Of a DNA stretch of 8,727 nucleotides, positions 1-6,143 are shown one piece after another. The translations under genes were made by a program, and so were the position numbers. The notes under the pieces are model-generated. The model saw only the letters and a list, made by a program, of their open reading frames with translations, had not been told where the DNA came from and ran no database searches. Position 1 is the first letter of the stretch; every line of letters starts with the position of its first letter. Source of the DNA: Candidatus Bathyarchaeota archaeon (GTDB lineage: Archaea > Thermoproteota > Bathyarchaeia > Bathyarchaeales > Bathycorpusculaceae); assembly GCA_026014845.1 (NCBI GenBank), contig JAOZHM010000071.1:1-8727 (forward strand), in the 5' to 3' direction.

Positions 1-2
1 AA

Positions 3-68
3 TTTGTGCATTCTCCAAGTGAGGATTTGCCTATCGTGCTGGAGAGTGTAGACCCCCCTTATATATAG
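3..68 (+). CDS. possible C-terminal tail of a gene running in from the left edge
   Basis: One plus-strand frame is open from the left edge to a TAG at 66-68 and reads FVHSPSEDLPIVLESVDPPYI, a composition that looks protein-like. The other two plus frames stop earlier, at about 21-23 and 49-51. Twenty-one codons are too few to name a family, and the same bases contain the TATA-like run described at 58-68, so this may equally be non-coding. Low confidence. Confidence 0.22.
   Translation, partial: FVHSPSEDLPIVLESVDPPYI
58..68 (+). promoter_or_regulatory. TATA-box-like sequence
   Basis: A run reading CTTATATATAG follows six C residues and is the best TATA-like match in the first 230 bases. If used on the plus strand, transcription would start near 90 and the DUF6485 gene at 235 would have a leader of about 145 nt. 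A closer candidate for that gene is TTTTAATA near 187-194, which would give a leader of about 20 nt. The sequence is nearly symmetrical, so use on the minus strand cannot be excluded. Confidence 0.3.
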
Positions 69-234
69 AGTGTATAGTGGAAACCGTGTTTTATTCAGGG
101 TAAGATCTTGAGTTGTTCGATTGTGAGTTGTGGTATAAGTGGTTAGGATGGATTTGGCGCGTTGTTCTTGTTCTGGTTTGTCATAGTTTTAATAGTCGTT
201 TTGGTGATTAGGAAGTTGGCGAAGGTTTAGAAAG
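69..234. other. non-coding stretch upstream of the DUF6485 gene
   Basis: This is a G/T-rich stretch with no open frame longer than about a dozen codons on either strand. I checked for a tRNA, because some bases resemble D-arm and T-arm segments, but found no acceptor or anticodon stems that pair. It probably holds the promoter and leader of the gene at 235. Confidence 0.4.
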
Positions 235-444
235 ATGGTCGAGCAGAAGGATTGTCCGAATATTCAAGTAAACTTGCAGGATTGCACATGTACTTATGTT
301 AGTTGCGACTTGCGTGGGAAATGCTGTGAGTGTATTCGTTCTCATAGGGAGAGAGGCGAACTGCCAGGATGCCTATTCCCACAGCAAGTGGAAAAAACTT
401 ACGACAGAACAATAAGAAAATTCGTGGAAACATACACCAAGTGA
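235..444 (+). CDS. small cysteine-rich protein, DUF6485 family
   Basis: A 69-residue soluble protein with eight cysteines (C7, C17, C19, C24, C30, C31, C33, C46). The pattern CPNIQxNLxxCxCTYxxC, then GKCCECI, then GELPGCLFP and a C-terminal KTYDRTIxxFVE matches my memory of the DUF6485 family, small cytosolic proteins of anaerobic bacteria and archaea with no known function. The cysteines probably bind zinc or an Fe-S cluster (inference). The length is normal for the family. The ATG is preceded by AAGGT with an 8-nt spacer, which supports this start. It stands alone on the plus strand, convergent with the long minus-strand hut unit, and shares with its neighbours only the cysteine-rich character. 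Family call fairly sure; function unknown. Confidence 0.85.
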   Translation: MVEQKDCPNIQVNLQDCTCTYVSCDLRGKCCECIRSHRERGELPGCLFPQQVEKTYDRTIRKFVETYTK

Positions 445-452
445 GTTCCCTA

Positions 453-471
453 TTTTTTCACCTGAAAGGTG
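453..471 (+). terminator. possible terminator / hairpin after the DUF6485 gene
   Basis: Nine bases after the stop codon there is a T6 run (453-458), the usual archaeal termination signal, followed directly by the inverted repeat CACCT-GAA-AGGTG (459-471). The order (T run before hairpin) is not that of a bacterial intrinsic terminator, so only the T run argues for termination. The hairpin also lies 55 nt downstream of the minus-strand ASCH gene and could mark the end of that transcript. Confidence 0.25.
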
Positions 472-525
472 GTAAGAACTGGAAACAGAATCTTATAGGT
501 ACTGTTTGCTTGATATTCACACGAA

Positions 526-861
526 CTAAATAATATCTTCAACCTCAAAAGCCATGAACTCCTCTGCGTCTGGATAAAGTTTTTTGGCTCCCGTAACGGC
601 TTCAAACACAGTTGAAGCTTCAGGAAACACTCGCTTATAATCTACCTTAAGAAATATTCTAGCCAGTGTTCCTCTATGAATCTTTGTGATTCTCTTTCTG
701 AAAATATCTCTTCCACACTGAATAGTCGCTATGTCCCCGGGCTTGCTGTTTTTCCATTGACGCTTAACCGCTCTCAATTCGACATCTCTTTTGCCAAATC
801 TGTACAAGTCAAAGGATTCCCTCTTCACCATAAATAAAGGCATAACTATCACAGTTCTCAT
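526..861 (-). CDS. ASCH-domain (PUA-like) protein
   Basis: A 111-residue protein whose core, KRDVELRAVKRQWKNSKPGD followed by IATIQCG and a V/I-rich strand, matches the ASCH domain: a basic K/R-x-V-E-L-R motif, the KPGD turn, then beta strands. ASCH domains are PUA-like folds expected to bind RNA or nucleotides; the exact ligand here is unknown. The length is typical of stand-alone ASCH proteins. The start at 861 is supported by a TAATG overlap with the stop of the 49-residue Cys-rich ORF upstream, which is a strong sign of coupled translation. An ATG ten codons later (829-831) would fit the domain boundary but has no ribosome site. It is the last gene of the hut unit. Its link to histidine breakdown is unexplained; it might be a regulator or just a passenger. 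Confidence 0.8.
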   Translation of the reverse strand: MRTVIVMPLFMVKRESFDLYRFGKRDVELRAVKRQWKNSKPGDIATIQCGRDIFRKRITKIHRGTLARIFLKVDYKRVFPEASTVFEAVTGAKKLYPDAEEFMAFEVEDII

Positions 862-1010
862 TATCGCATCGGTTCCTTGAAAGTTTTGTGCAGGCTTGAA
901 AACACTTTCGCTTTAGCTGTCTCCTGAACCCCTGAACTGCAAACGCATCCCAACTTCTCATGAAGTTCGCAAATATCATGGCATATACCGCATGCACCTA
1001 TATGATCCAT
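861..1010 (-). CDS. 49-residue cysteine-rich protein between hutU and the ASCH gene
   Basis: An unrecognised short ORF reading MDHIGACGICHDICELHEKL, then GCVCSSGVQETAKAKVFSSL and ending HKTFKEPMR. It has five cysteines (C7, C10, C14, C22, C24) plus histidines at 3, 11 and 17, a spacing (CxxCxxxC...CxC) that looks like a metal or Fe-S site. Two junctions support it. It starts 8 nt after the hutU stop, and its TAA overlaps the ASCH start codon as TAATG. An in-frame GTG at 1017-1019 overlapping the hutU TAG is an alternative start, and the frame stays open further into hutU. No clear Shine-Dalgarno is visible, so translation may be coupled. It slightly recalls the CGxxC opening of DUF3795 proteins, but it is too short to assign. 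The gene is likely real; its role is unknown. Confidence 0.62.
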   Translation of the reverse strand: MDHIGACGICHDICELHEKLGCVCSSGVQETAKAKVFSSLHKTFKEPMR

Positions 1011-1018
1011 AAAGAACA

Positions 1019-2677
1019 CTACATTAACATTGGCATTTTCACGCTCTTCTCTTTTGCCATTTTTTGTGCTTTTTCGTATCCTGCATCCGCATGTCTCACT
1101 ATTGCCGTCCCCGGATCTGTTGTCAACACAGTTACTAGACGTTTTTCCGCTTCTTTTGTGCCATCAGCCACCAAACACATGCCAGCATGAATACTATAGC
1201 CTATGCCCACGCCTCCGCCGTGATGAACAGAAACCCAAGTAGCCCCACCAACAGCATTCAACAACGCATTAAGAATAGGCCAATCCGCAATCGCATCGCT
1301 TCCATCCTTCATACTCTCAGTCTCCCGGTTAGGAGAAGCAACACTACCACCATCCAAATGATCACGCCCAATCCAAACAGGCCCACTAACCCCACCATCA
1401 GCAACCATATCATTAATCAACTTACCAAAACGCGCCCTCTCACCAAAACCAAGCCAACAAACCCGCGCGGGCAAACCCTGAAACTTCACCTGCTCCTTAG
1501 CTTTCCGTATCCAACGACACAACTCCTTATTATAAGCAAACTCCTTCAAAATCACATCGTCAAGCGTGTAAATGTCTTCCCTGTTGCCCACAAGCGAAGT
1601 CCAACGGAAAGGCCCACGCCCCTCACAAAACATTGGCCTAATATACTCTGGAACGAAACCTCGATAAGCAAAAGCCTCTTTAAATCCAGCATTATAGGCC
1701 TGCTGACGCAGGTTGTTACCATACTCAAAAGTTATGGCGCCTTTCCTCATCATTCCAACCATGGCTTCAACTTGAACACGCATGCTCTTGCTTGCACGAC
1801 GAATATACTCTTTCGAATCATTCTTTCTAAGCTCGTCCGCCTCCTCCTTAGACAAACGAGCCGGGTAATAACCATTCAACGGATCATGTGCAGCGGTCTG
1901 GTCAGTCAAAACGTCAGGAATCACGTTTCGCCTTAAAAGTTCGGGATGCACTTCAGCAGCGTTACCTAACAAACCAACACTTTTTGGAACACCGTCACGC
2001 TTAGCTTCCAAAGCCAATTTTATACCTTCGTCAAAATCATCAGTCCATATTTCCAAATAACCATGCTTTATGCGGCGCTCAATCATACGCCTGTCAACTT
2101 CAACAACCAAAGCAACACCATCATTCATGGTAACAGCCAAAGGCTGAGCACCACCCATCTCACCTAAACCAGCAGTCAAAACAAGCCTTCCACGCAAACT
2201 TCCGCCGAAATGCTCTTTCGCAACAGCAGCAAGCGTTTCATAAGTGCCCTGCAATATACCCTGCGTACCAATATACGCCCATGAACCAGCAGTCATCTGC
2301 CCAAACATGATTAAGCCTTTTTGCTCTAACTCGTAAAAGTAATCCCAAGTAGCCCATTTCGGAACAAGCATACTGTTAACAATTAAGGCCCTTGGCGCCC
2401 ACTCATGCGTCCTAAAAACAGCAACAGGTTTACCGCTCTGAACAAGCATAGTCTCGTCAAGCTCAAGCTCCGTTAAAGTCTCAACAATCCGTTCAAAACA
2501 CTCCCAGCTCCGTGCAGCCCGTCCAGTCCCACCATAAACAATAAGCTTTTCAGGGTCTTTAGCCACTTCAGGGTCAACAACGTTAAACAGCATGCGTAAA
2601 ATGCCTTCAATCTGCCAGTTCTTACAATGTAGCTCAGGGCCAGTCAAACATTTAATGGGCTTCTCAATCTTAAACAA
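1019..2677 (-). CDS. hutU: urocanate hydratase (urocanase)
   Basis: Catalyses hydration of urocanate to 4-imidazolone-5-propionate using tightly bound NAD+, the second step of histidine degradation, in the cytoplasm. The 552 residues match the usual ~555. Hallmarks are in order: YGGTGRAARSWE (48-59), QMTAGSWAYIGTQG (127-140), the dinucleotide loop GLGEMGGAQP (170-179), TDQTAAHDPLNGY (258-270), the conserved cysteine in FCEGRGPFRW (C351), FQGLPARVCWLG (399-410), GRDHLDGGSVASPNRETE (437-454) and HHGGGVG (485-491). The loop keeps the GxGxxG glycines but has Glu173 where the bacterial enzymes I recall have Gly. The start is TTG at 2677, preceded by GGTGA with a 7-nt spacer; a nearby ATG at 2689-2691 is out of frame. 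It follows hutI by 49 nt in the same unit. Identification essentially certain. Confidence 0.97.
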   Translation of the reverse strand: MFKIEKPIKCLTGPELHCKNWQIEGILRMLFNVVDPEVAKDPEKLIVYGGTGRAARSWECFERIVETLTELELDETMLVQSGKPVAVFRTHEWAPRALIVNSMLVPKWATWDYFYELEQKGLIMFGQMTAGSWAYIGTQGILQGTYETLAAVAKEHFGGSLRGRLVLTAGLGEMGGAQPLAVTMNDGVALVVEVDRRMIERRIKHGYLEIWTDDFDEGIKLALEAKRDGVPKSVGLLGNAAEVHPELLRRNVIPDVLTDQTAAHDPLNGYYPARLSKEEADELRKNDSKEYIRRASKSMRVQVEAMVGMMRKGAITFEYGNNLRQQAYNAGFKEAFAYRGFVPEYIRPMFCEGRGPFRWTSLVGNREDIYTLDDVILKEFAYNKELCRWIRKAKEQVKFQGLPARVCWLGFGERARFGKLINDMVADGGVSGPVWIGRDHLDGGSVASPNRETESMKDGSDAIADWPILNALLNAVGGATWVSVHHGGGVGIGYSIHAGMCLVADGTKEAEKRLVTVLTTDPGTAIVRHADAGYEKAQKMAKEKSVKMPMLM

Positions 2678-2684
2678 TGCAGTT

Positions 2685-2689
2685 TCACC
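2685..2689 (-). promoter_or_regulatory. ribosome binding site deciding the TTG start of hutU
   Basis: GGTGA, a perfect match to the archaeal anti-Shine-Dalgarno tail, sits 7 nt before TTG at 2677. No ATG or GTG is in frame between the upstream stop (2714-2716) and this TTG. The site overlaps the out-of-frame ATG at 2689-2691. Confidence 0.7.
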
Positions 2690-2726
2690 ATAAACCAGAA
2701 TGGTATAGATACATTATAATTCTTTT

Positions 2727-4049
2727 CTAAAAAAATCCAACAGTTTTGATTGTACTGGCTTCTTTGTCAACAACTAATCTTCCGCTTTTTACAACCTTGT
2801 CAACTAAATTCACGCCGAAGCGGTGACCAAGAAACTTGTGATTAGGTACATCCAAAATAATAACATCAGCCTTTTTGCCAACCTCTAAACTACCAACCTC
2901 GCCTGCTCTACCTATTGCGTGAGCAGCGTTGATCGTAGCTGCTGTTATGGCCTCAGCGGGCGTCAACTTCATAAAGTGACAAGCAAAGGCAATAACCAAT
3001 TGTTGATTCTCAACCCAGCAGCTCGGATTAAAATCAGTTCCCAAAGCCACAGGAACACTAAAACTAATCATTTTTCTAGCATCCGCGTATCGCCCAGTCA
3101 TCAAACAGAAGGCTGCTACAGGAAGTAAAACCGCAATCACGCCTTTTTTAGCCATAGCCTTAATGCCCGCGTCAGAAGAGAAAAGCAAATGCTCAGCAGA
3201 AACAGCCCCTACACCAGCAGCCAGTTCAGTTCCACCTAACATACTCATCTCATCAGCATGAACCTTAAGCTTCAAGCCATAATTCTTACCAGCAACCAAA
3301 ACACGTCTAGACTGCTCTAAACTAAAAGCGCCTCTCTCACAGAAAACATCACAAAACTCTGCAAGCCCTTTCGCAGCCACCCGTGGAATCATGTCCTTAA
3401 CAACCAAGTCGACATATTCCCGCGGGTTGTTTCTATATTCAGGCGGAACAGCATGGGTACCTAAAAAGGTTGGAACAACATCAACTGCGTGCATCTGATT
3501 CAAACGCTTAATAACCCTTAAAATTTTTAACTCGTCTTTCACGGTTAAACCATAACCGCTTTTAGCTTCAACGGTCGTCGTGCCGTGCTCCAGCATAACA
3601 TCCAAGGTTTTAAAACCAAAATCCACAAGCCTATCAACACCAGCCCTTCGAGTCTGCTTAACAGTCTTCAAAATTCCGCCACCAGTATCGAGGATCTTCA
3701 TGTAAGAAGCCCCTTCAACCCTCATTTGAAACTCATCCTCCCGAGAACCAGCGAAAACAAGATGAGTATGAGGGTCAACAAAGCCAGGCATAACGGTTTT
3801 TCCACTGGCACTTATGATATTTTCAGCCCTAAACTCTTTCCTGATTTCAGACGTTTTGCCAACAGCAACTATTCTGCCATCCTTAACTGCCAAGCAGCCC
3901 TTACGCATTATGCCAAGACTTTGCATTTGCTGACCAGTGCGTGGTCTTTCACTGCCGTCTTTCAGCGTTATAAGCTCGTTAGAATTAACGATAAGCAGAT
4001 CTACGCTTTCCTTTTTAACCCGCTTGCTCCGCTTTCTAGTTCTGACCAT
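2727..4049 (-). CDS. hutI: imidazolonepropionase
   Basis: Hydrolyses 4-imidazolone-5-propionate to N-formimino-L-glutamate, the third step of histidine degradation. It is an amidohydrolase-superfamily TIM barrel with one metal ion. Metal and active-site residues are visible: DPHTH (H94, H96), GTHAVPPEY (H199), HADEM (H264, E267), AEH (H287) and GTDFNPS (D339). EAKSGYGL (161-168) and TGGGI (122-126) are also typical, and the C-terminal GSLEVGKKADVIILD strand closes the composite beta domain. At 440 residues it is about 30 longer than bacterial HutI; the excess includes a very basic N-terminus (MVRTRKRSKRVKK). ATG at 4049 is the only reasonable start, because no other ATG, GTG or TTG comes before residue ~42. 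It lies 2 nt after the stop of the metallo-hydrolase gene, implying coupling. Identification essentially certain. Confidence 0.97.
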   Translation of the reverse strand: MVRTRKRSKRVKKESVDLLIVNSNELITLKDGSERPRTGQQMQSLGIMRKGCLAVKDGRIVAVGKTSEIRKEFRAENIISASGKTVMPGFVDPHTHLVFAGSREDEFQMRVEGASYMKILDTGGGILKTVKQTRRAGVDRLVDFGFKTLDVMLEHGTTTVEAKSGYGLTVKDELKILRVIKRLNQMHAVDVVPTFLGTHAVPPEYRNNPREYVDLVVKDMIPRVAAKGLAEFCDVFCERGAFSLEQSRRVLVAGKNYGLKLKVHADEMSMLGGTELAAGVGAVSAEHLLFSSDAGIKAMAKKGVIAVLLPVAAFCLMTGRYADARKMISFSVPVALGTDFNPSCWVENQQLVIAFACHFMKLTPAEAITAATINAAHAIGRAGEVGSLEVGKKADVIILDVPNHKFLGHRFGVNLVDKVVKSGRLVVDKEASTIKTVGFF

Positions 4050-4051
4050 GT

Positions 4052-4699
4052 CTAAACCACTTGGTATTCTTCGCCTTCCCGCAACACCATAACCTTGATG
4101 TCCGATTCAGTTTCCACCTTCTTTTTGAACTCTTCTGGGTCAGTGTCCCAACGATGCATGGGTATCGCAATTTTAGGGTTAATCGCTATAGCAGCTTCAG
4201 CAGCCTCAGGATTATCCATGGTGTACGTGCCTCCACTCGGAAGCAAAGCCAAATTCACATGCCCAAGCTGTCGCATTTCAGGAATAAAGTCCGCATCCCC
4301 AGCATGATAGATCGTCTTGCCCTCAGCCGTTATCAAGTAGCCAACCCCATACCCCTTAGGATGGTAAGGGTTTCCAGGAGACCTAAAACGCTTGTAATTG
4401 TAGGCTTCGACAGCTTTGATCCTTATGTTATTAATCGTTGTCTCTTCTCCAGGTTTAAGTGTTTTAACGTTTCCACCAATTTTTGAAACACAATCGTCAG
4501 GAGCAAATATCACGGTGTCTGGCTTACGAACCTTTTTGATCTTAGATGGATCACAGTGGTCAGTGTGCGAATGCGTCACCAGTATCAAGTCTGCCTTTTC
4601 AGAGACTTCACCATACTTCTCTAGGTCAACGTAGATGATTTTTCCTTCAGTCTTAATTTGGAAGGCGGCATGAGCTAGCCATTTAATTGAAACAGTCAT
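4052..4699 (-). CDS. UlaG-like metallo-beta-lactamase-fold hydrolase (UPF0173-type)
   Basis: A 215-residue metal-dependent hydrolase. Counting from this start, it shows a first-strand LAHAAFQI (8-15), the metal motif HSHTDH (43-48), YHAGDAD (131-137) supplying the bridging Asp, and PMHRWDTDP (181-189) near the C-terminus. This is the pattern of UlaG-like or UPF0173 proteins, whose few characterised members are lactonases or phosphodiesterases; the substrate here is unknown. ATG at 4699 is preferred because AAAGGT lies 10 nt upstream and the protein then begins in the usual way. An in-frame GTG at 4708 would add three residues, but the ribosome site would be too close. It is the first gene of the hut unit, 2 nt before hutI, so a role linked to histidine breakdown (for example handling a side product or a carrier adduct) is possible but inferred. 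Fold certain, function unknown. Confidence 0.9.
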   Translation of the reverse strand: MTVSIKWLAHAAFQIKTEGKIIYVDLEKYGEVSEKADLILVTHSHTDHCDPSKIKKVRKPDTVIFAPDDCVSKIGGNVKTLKPGEETTINNIRIKAVEAYNYKRFRSPGNPYHPKGYGVGYLITAEGKTIYHAGDADFIPEMRQLGHVNLALLPSGGTYTMDNPEAAEAAIAINPKIAIPMHRWDTDPEEFKKKVETESDIKVMVLREGEEYQVV

Positions 4700-4736
4700 T
4701 CCAAACACTACCTTTCTCTGTACTCAATTGACGTAC

Positions 4737-4750
4737 TTATCTTAAAAGAT
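4737..4750 (-). promoter_or_regulatory. candidate promoter of the hut unit
   Basis: On the minus strand this reads ATCTTTTAAGATAA, an A/T-rich box centred near 4744. A start site about 27 bases downstream (near 4717) would leave a leader of ~18 nt before ATG at 4699, long enough to include the AAAGGT ribosome site. It lies in the 124-nt divergent gap between the hydrolase and GNAT genes. Assigned by position and composition only. Confidence 0.38.
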
Positions 4751-4783
4751 TCACTATTACCGCATTCTGCAATCCAAGAAACT

Positions 4784-4792
4784 CTTAATACA
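4784..4792 (+). promoter_or_regulatory. candidate TATA box of the GNAT gene
   Basis: CTTAATACA lies about 35 nt before the TTG start at 4824. A start site near 4815 would give a very short leader of about ten bases. Weak match; position is the main argument. Confidence 0.27.
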
Positions 4793-4823
4793 AAACAGAC
4801 GATTCTAAAATGGGGGAATCCCA

Positions 4824-5432
4824 TTGAACCAAAATGCCATAAAGAATGTCAGAATCATCGAACTCGTCAAGCAAAAGCTGTCTTTTTCGAAACTAAAATT
4901 CAAGTACTTTACTAAAGAACATTATGCGGTAACTGTTCTTCGCAAAAAAGACCGATGGGAGATCAAGTTAGTTCTGGAAGCGTTGCCAAAGCCGACAGAG
5001 AAACAGTTTGAGGGTGGGCTTTTCCAAGATTTTGTCAACGAACCACGTGTTTTTGCCGCTGAACTGGAAGACAAAGAAGTGGGATGGATAGAACTGGGCT
5101 TTCAAAAGTGGAACAACCGAATGCGTATCTGGGAGCTTTTGGTTGAAGAAGGCTTTCGTCGCGAGGGAATGGGCACGCTTCTTGTGGATCACGCTATAAA
5201 ACTTTCAAAAGAGAGAAAGACAAGAATGTTGGTTGTAGAAACGCAGAGTTGTAATATTCTAGCAGTCAACTTCTATCTGAAAAATGGATTCGAACTAATT
5301 GGCTTTGACATTGCTGCTTACTCTAACGAAGACATAGAAAGAAAGGAAGTTAGACTAGAATTCGCATTAAAAATAAAAGGTAACTTGCGCTCTAAATCTG
5401 GTTTTCCGGCTTTTCGAGCAAGCGAAAACTAG
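4824..5432 (+). CDS. GNAT-family N-acetyltransferase
   Basis: A 202-residue GCN5-related acetyltransferase that transfers an acetyl group from acetyl-CoA to an unknown amine. The pyrophosphate-binding motif RREGMG (R112, G115, G117) follows the strand IWELLVEEGF, and the later VVETQSCNILAVNFYLKNGF (137-156) followed by GFDIAAY resembles the streptothricin-acetyltransferase branch (ETQ...N..A..FY...GF...GFD...Y). That likeness is about fold and does not by itself mean drug resistance. About 75 residues precede the first clear GNAT strand, longer than minimal members. The start is TTG at 4824; an in-frame TAA at 4806-4808 rules out anything earlier, and the next in-frame ATG is at residue 100. 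A G5 run (4812-4816) with 7-nt spacing may serve as ribosome site. It is divergent from the hut unit and followed by a DUF3795 gene. Confidence 0.87.
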   Translation: MNQNAIKNVRIIELVKQKLSFSKLKFKYFTKEHYAVTVLRKKDRWEIKLVLEALPKPTEKQFEGGLFQDFVNEPRVFAAELEDKEVGWIELGFQKWNNRMRIWELLVEEGFRREGMGTLLVDHAIKLSKERKTRMLVVETQSCNILAVNFYLKNGFELIGFDIAAYSNEDIERKEVRLEFALKIKGNLRSKSGFPAFRASEN

Positions 5433-5436
5433 AAAA

Positions 5437-5445
5437 CATAAATAA
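5437..5445 (+). promoter_or_regulatory. candidate TATA box of the first DUF3795 gene
   Basis: CATAAATAA begins 4 nt after the GNAT stop codon. Transcription would start near 5467, at or just before the start codon, so the message would be leaderless or nearly so. This fits the lack of a well-placed ribosome site, though read-through from the GNAT gene is also possible. Confidence 0.35.
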
Positions 5446-5476
5446 TGACTACAAGTACAGGTGCGTGTACGGATGG

Positions 5477-5935
5477 ATGGTGATACGACGATTGAAAACA
5501 GTTGAAGAGCTGAAGCTAGCTGCACCCTGCGGTCTGTACTGTGGGGCTTGTATAGACTATTTAGTCTACAAGAGTTGTCATGGTTGCGGTTGTGAATGCG
5601 GAAATTGCGACGCTTCAGGGCATCATGAAAGGTGTAACATTTACAAGTGTTGCGTTGAACAAAGAGGTAACAAAGCTTGTTGCGAATGCGAGGAATTTCC
5701 CTGTTCAATGCTTATAAGATTCTGCTATAGCCCTGTTTGGCTGCATCACTTGCCAGTTATAGAGAATTTGCGAAGACGAAAGACTATCGGATCCGAAAAA
5801 TGGGTGAGAGAACAAGAGGAAAATCGGAGTAATGAATGGTACCTTCGAAGGTGGCTGTGGCTCCAAAAAGAGTGCGAGAAAAGATTGGAAAGATCTCTAG
5901 AGGAATCAAAGGAAATCTTCTCTGAGAAGAAATAG
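5477..5935 (+). CDS. DUF3795 cysteine-rich protein (first copy)
   Basis: A 152-residue protein that opens with the DUF3795 signature APCGLYCGACIDYLVY, followed by a dense set of cysteines: CHGCGCECGNCDASGHHERC, then CNIYKCCVEQRGNKACCECE and EFPCSML. This is the canonical CGxYCGxC...C..C...C.I..C....G...C..C.EFPC layout of the family. About 16 cysteines lie in the first ~85 residues, suggesting two or more zinc or Fe-S sites. The C-terminal third is charged and helical (WVREQEENR, CEKRLERSLEESKE). The biochemical role of DUF3795 is unknown. The start is uncertain: ATG at 5477 has AGGTG 13 nt upstream, while in-frame GTG at 5465 would add four residues and would suit a leaderless message. It lies 44 nt after the GNAT gene. 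Family call is confident. Confidence 0.9.
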   Translation: MVIRRLKTVEELKLAAPCGLYCGACIDYLVYKSCHGCGCECGNCDASGHHERCNIYKCCVEQRGNKACCECEEFPCSMLIRFCYSPVWLHHLPVIENLRRRKTIGSEKWVREQEENRSNEWYLRRWLWLQKECEKRLERSLEESKEIFSEKK

Positions 5936-5937
5936 TC

Positions 5938-6078
5938 ATGAAGCTTCGCGCGGCTCAATTTCGACTTTGGACATTTTATCACATACTCCCTCTTGGACAG
6001 ATGAAATCAACAAAAACAAGAATACTTCAATATATGAAACTAAGTGGAAACATTCCTTTTTTTACTGCGTGCGTCTAA
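5938..6078 (+). CDS. possible 46-residue ORF following the first DUF3795 gene
   Basis: An ATG 2 nt after the DUF3795 stop codon opens a frame of 46 codons beginning MKLRAAQFRLWTFYHILPLG and ending with IPFFTACV at TAA 6076-6078, just before the next promoter-like box. The tight spacing repeats the coupling seen at hutI. Against it: no recognisable motif, no ribosome site of its own, and a T7 run (6057-6063) inside the frame that could act as a terminator for the upstream gene. Could easily be chance. If not coding, the 208 bases from 5936 to 6143 hold only promoter and terminator signals. Confidence 0.22.
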   Translation: MKLRAAQFRLWTFYHILPLGQMKSTKTRILQYMKLSGNIPFFTACV

Positions 6079-6080
6079 AA

Positions 6081-6090
6081 GCATATAAAG
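6081..6090 (+). promoter_or_regulatory. TATA box of the second DUF3795 gene
   Basis: GCATATAAAG, preceded by an A-rich stretch (TCTAAAA) that could serve as the TFB recognition element, is one of the clearest TATA boxes in the window. A start near 6112 would give a leader of about 32 nt containing AAAGGCGAT, a near match to the archaeal Shine-Dalgarno, 5 nt before the TTG start at 6144. Confidence 0.5.
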
Positions 6091-6143
6091 GTTTTTGACT
6101 CCCCAACTCTTAGGACAAACTGACACCAAAAAAGGCGATAGTC

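Noticed and set aside
1..11. Start of a minus-strand gene leaving by the left edge (ATG at 9-11)
   Set aside because: The GGAG before it is only one base away from the ATG, and three codons give no evidence of coding.
100..170. tRNA-like segments (GTGGTATAAGTGGTTAG and TTCGATTG)
   Set aside because: They occur in the wrong order for D-arm and T-arm, and no pairing acceptor or anticodon stems could be found around them.
809..997. A 62-codon minus-strand frame overlapping the ASCH gene
   Set aside because: It overlaps both the ASCH start and the whole 49-residue Cys-rich ORF in another frame. The latter has stop/start junctions that fit its neighbours, while this one has none.
1187..1936. A 249-codon open frame on the plus strand opposite hutU
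   Set aside because: It is antisense to a full-length urocanase with every family motif. Its own product is Thr/Asn/Pro-rich with no domain, as expected from the reverse of a GC-skewed coding frame.
4052..4699. Reading the metallo-beta-lactamase fold as antibiotic resistance
   Set aside because: The motifs are of the UlaG/UPF0173 type, not class B beta-lactamases, there is no signal peptide, and the neighbours are catabolic genes.
5367..5708. A 113-codon minus-strand frame opposite the end of GNAT and the start of the first DUF3795 gene
   Set aside because: Both plus-strand genes carry clear family motifs there; the antisense product has none.
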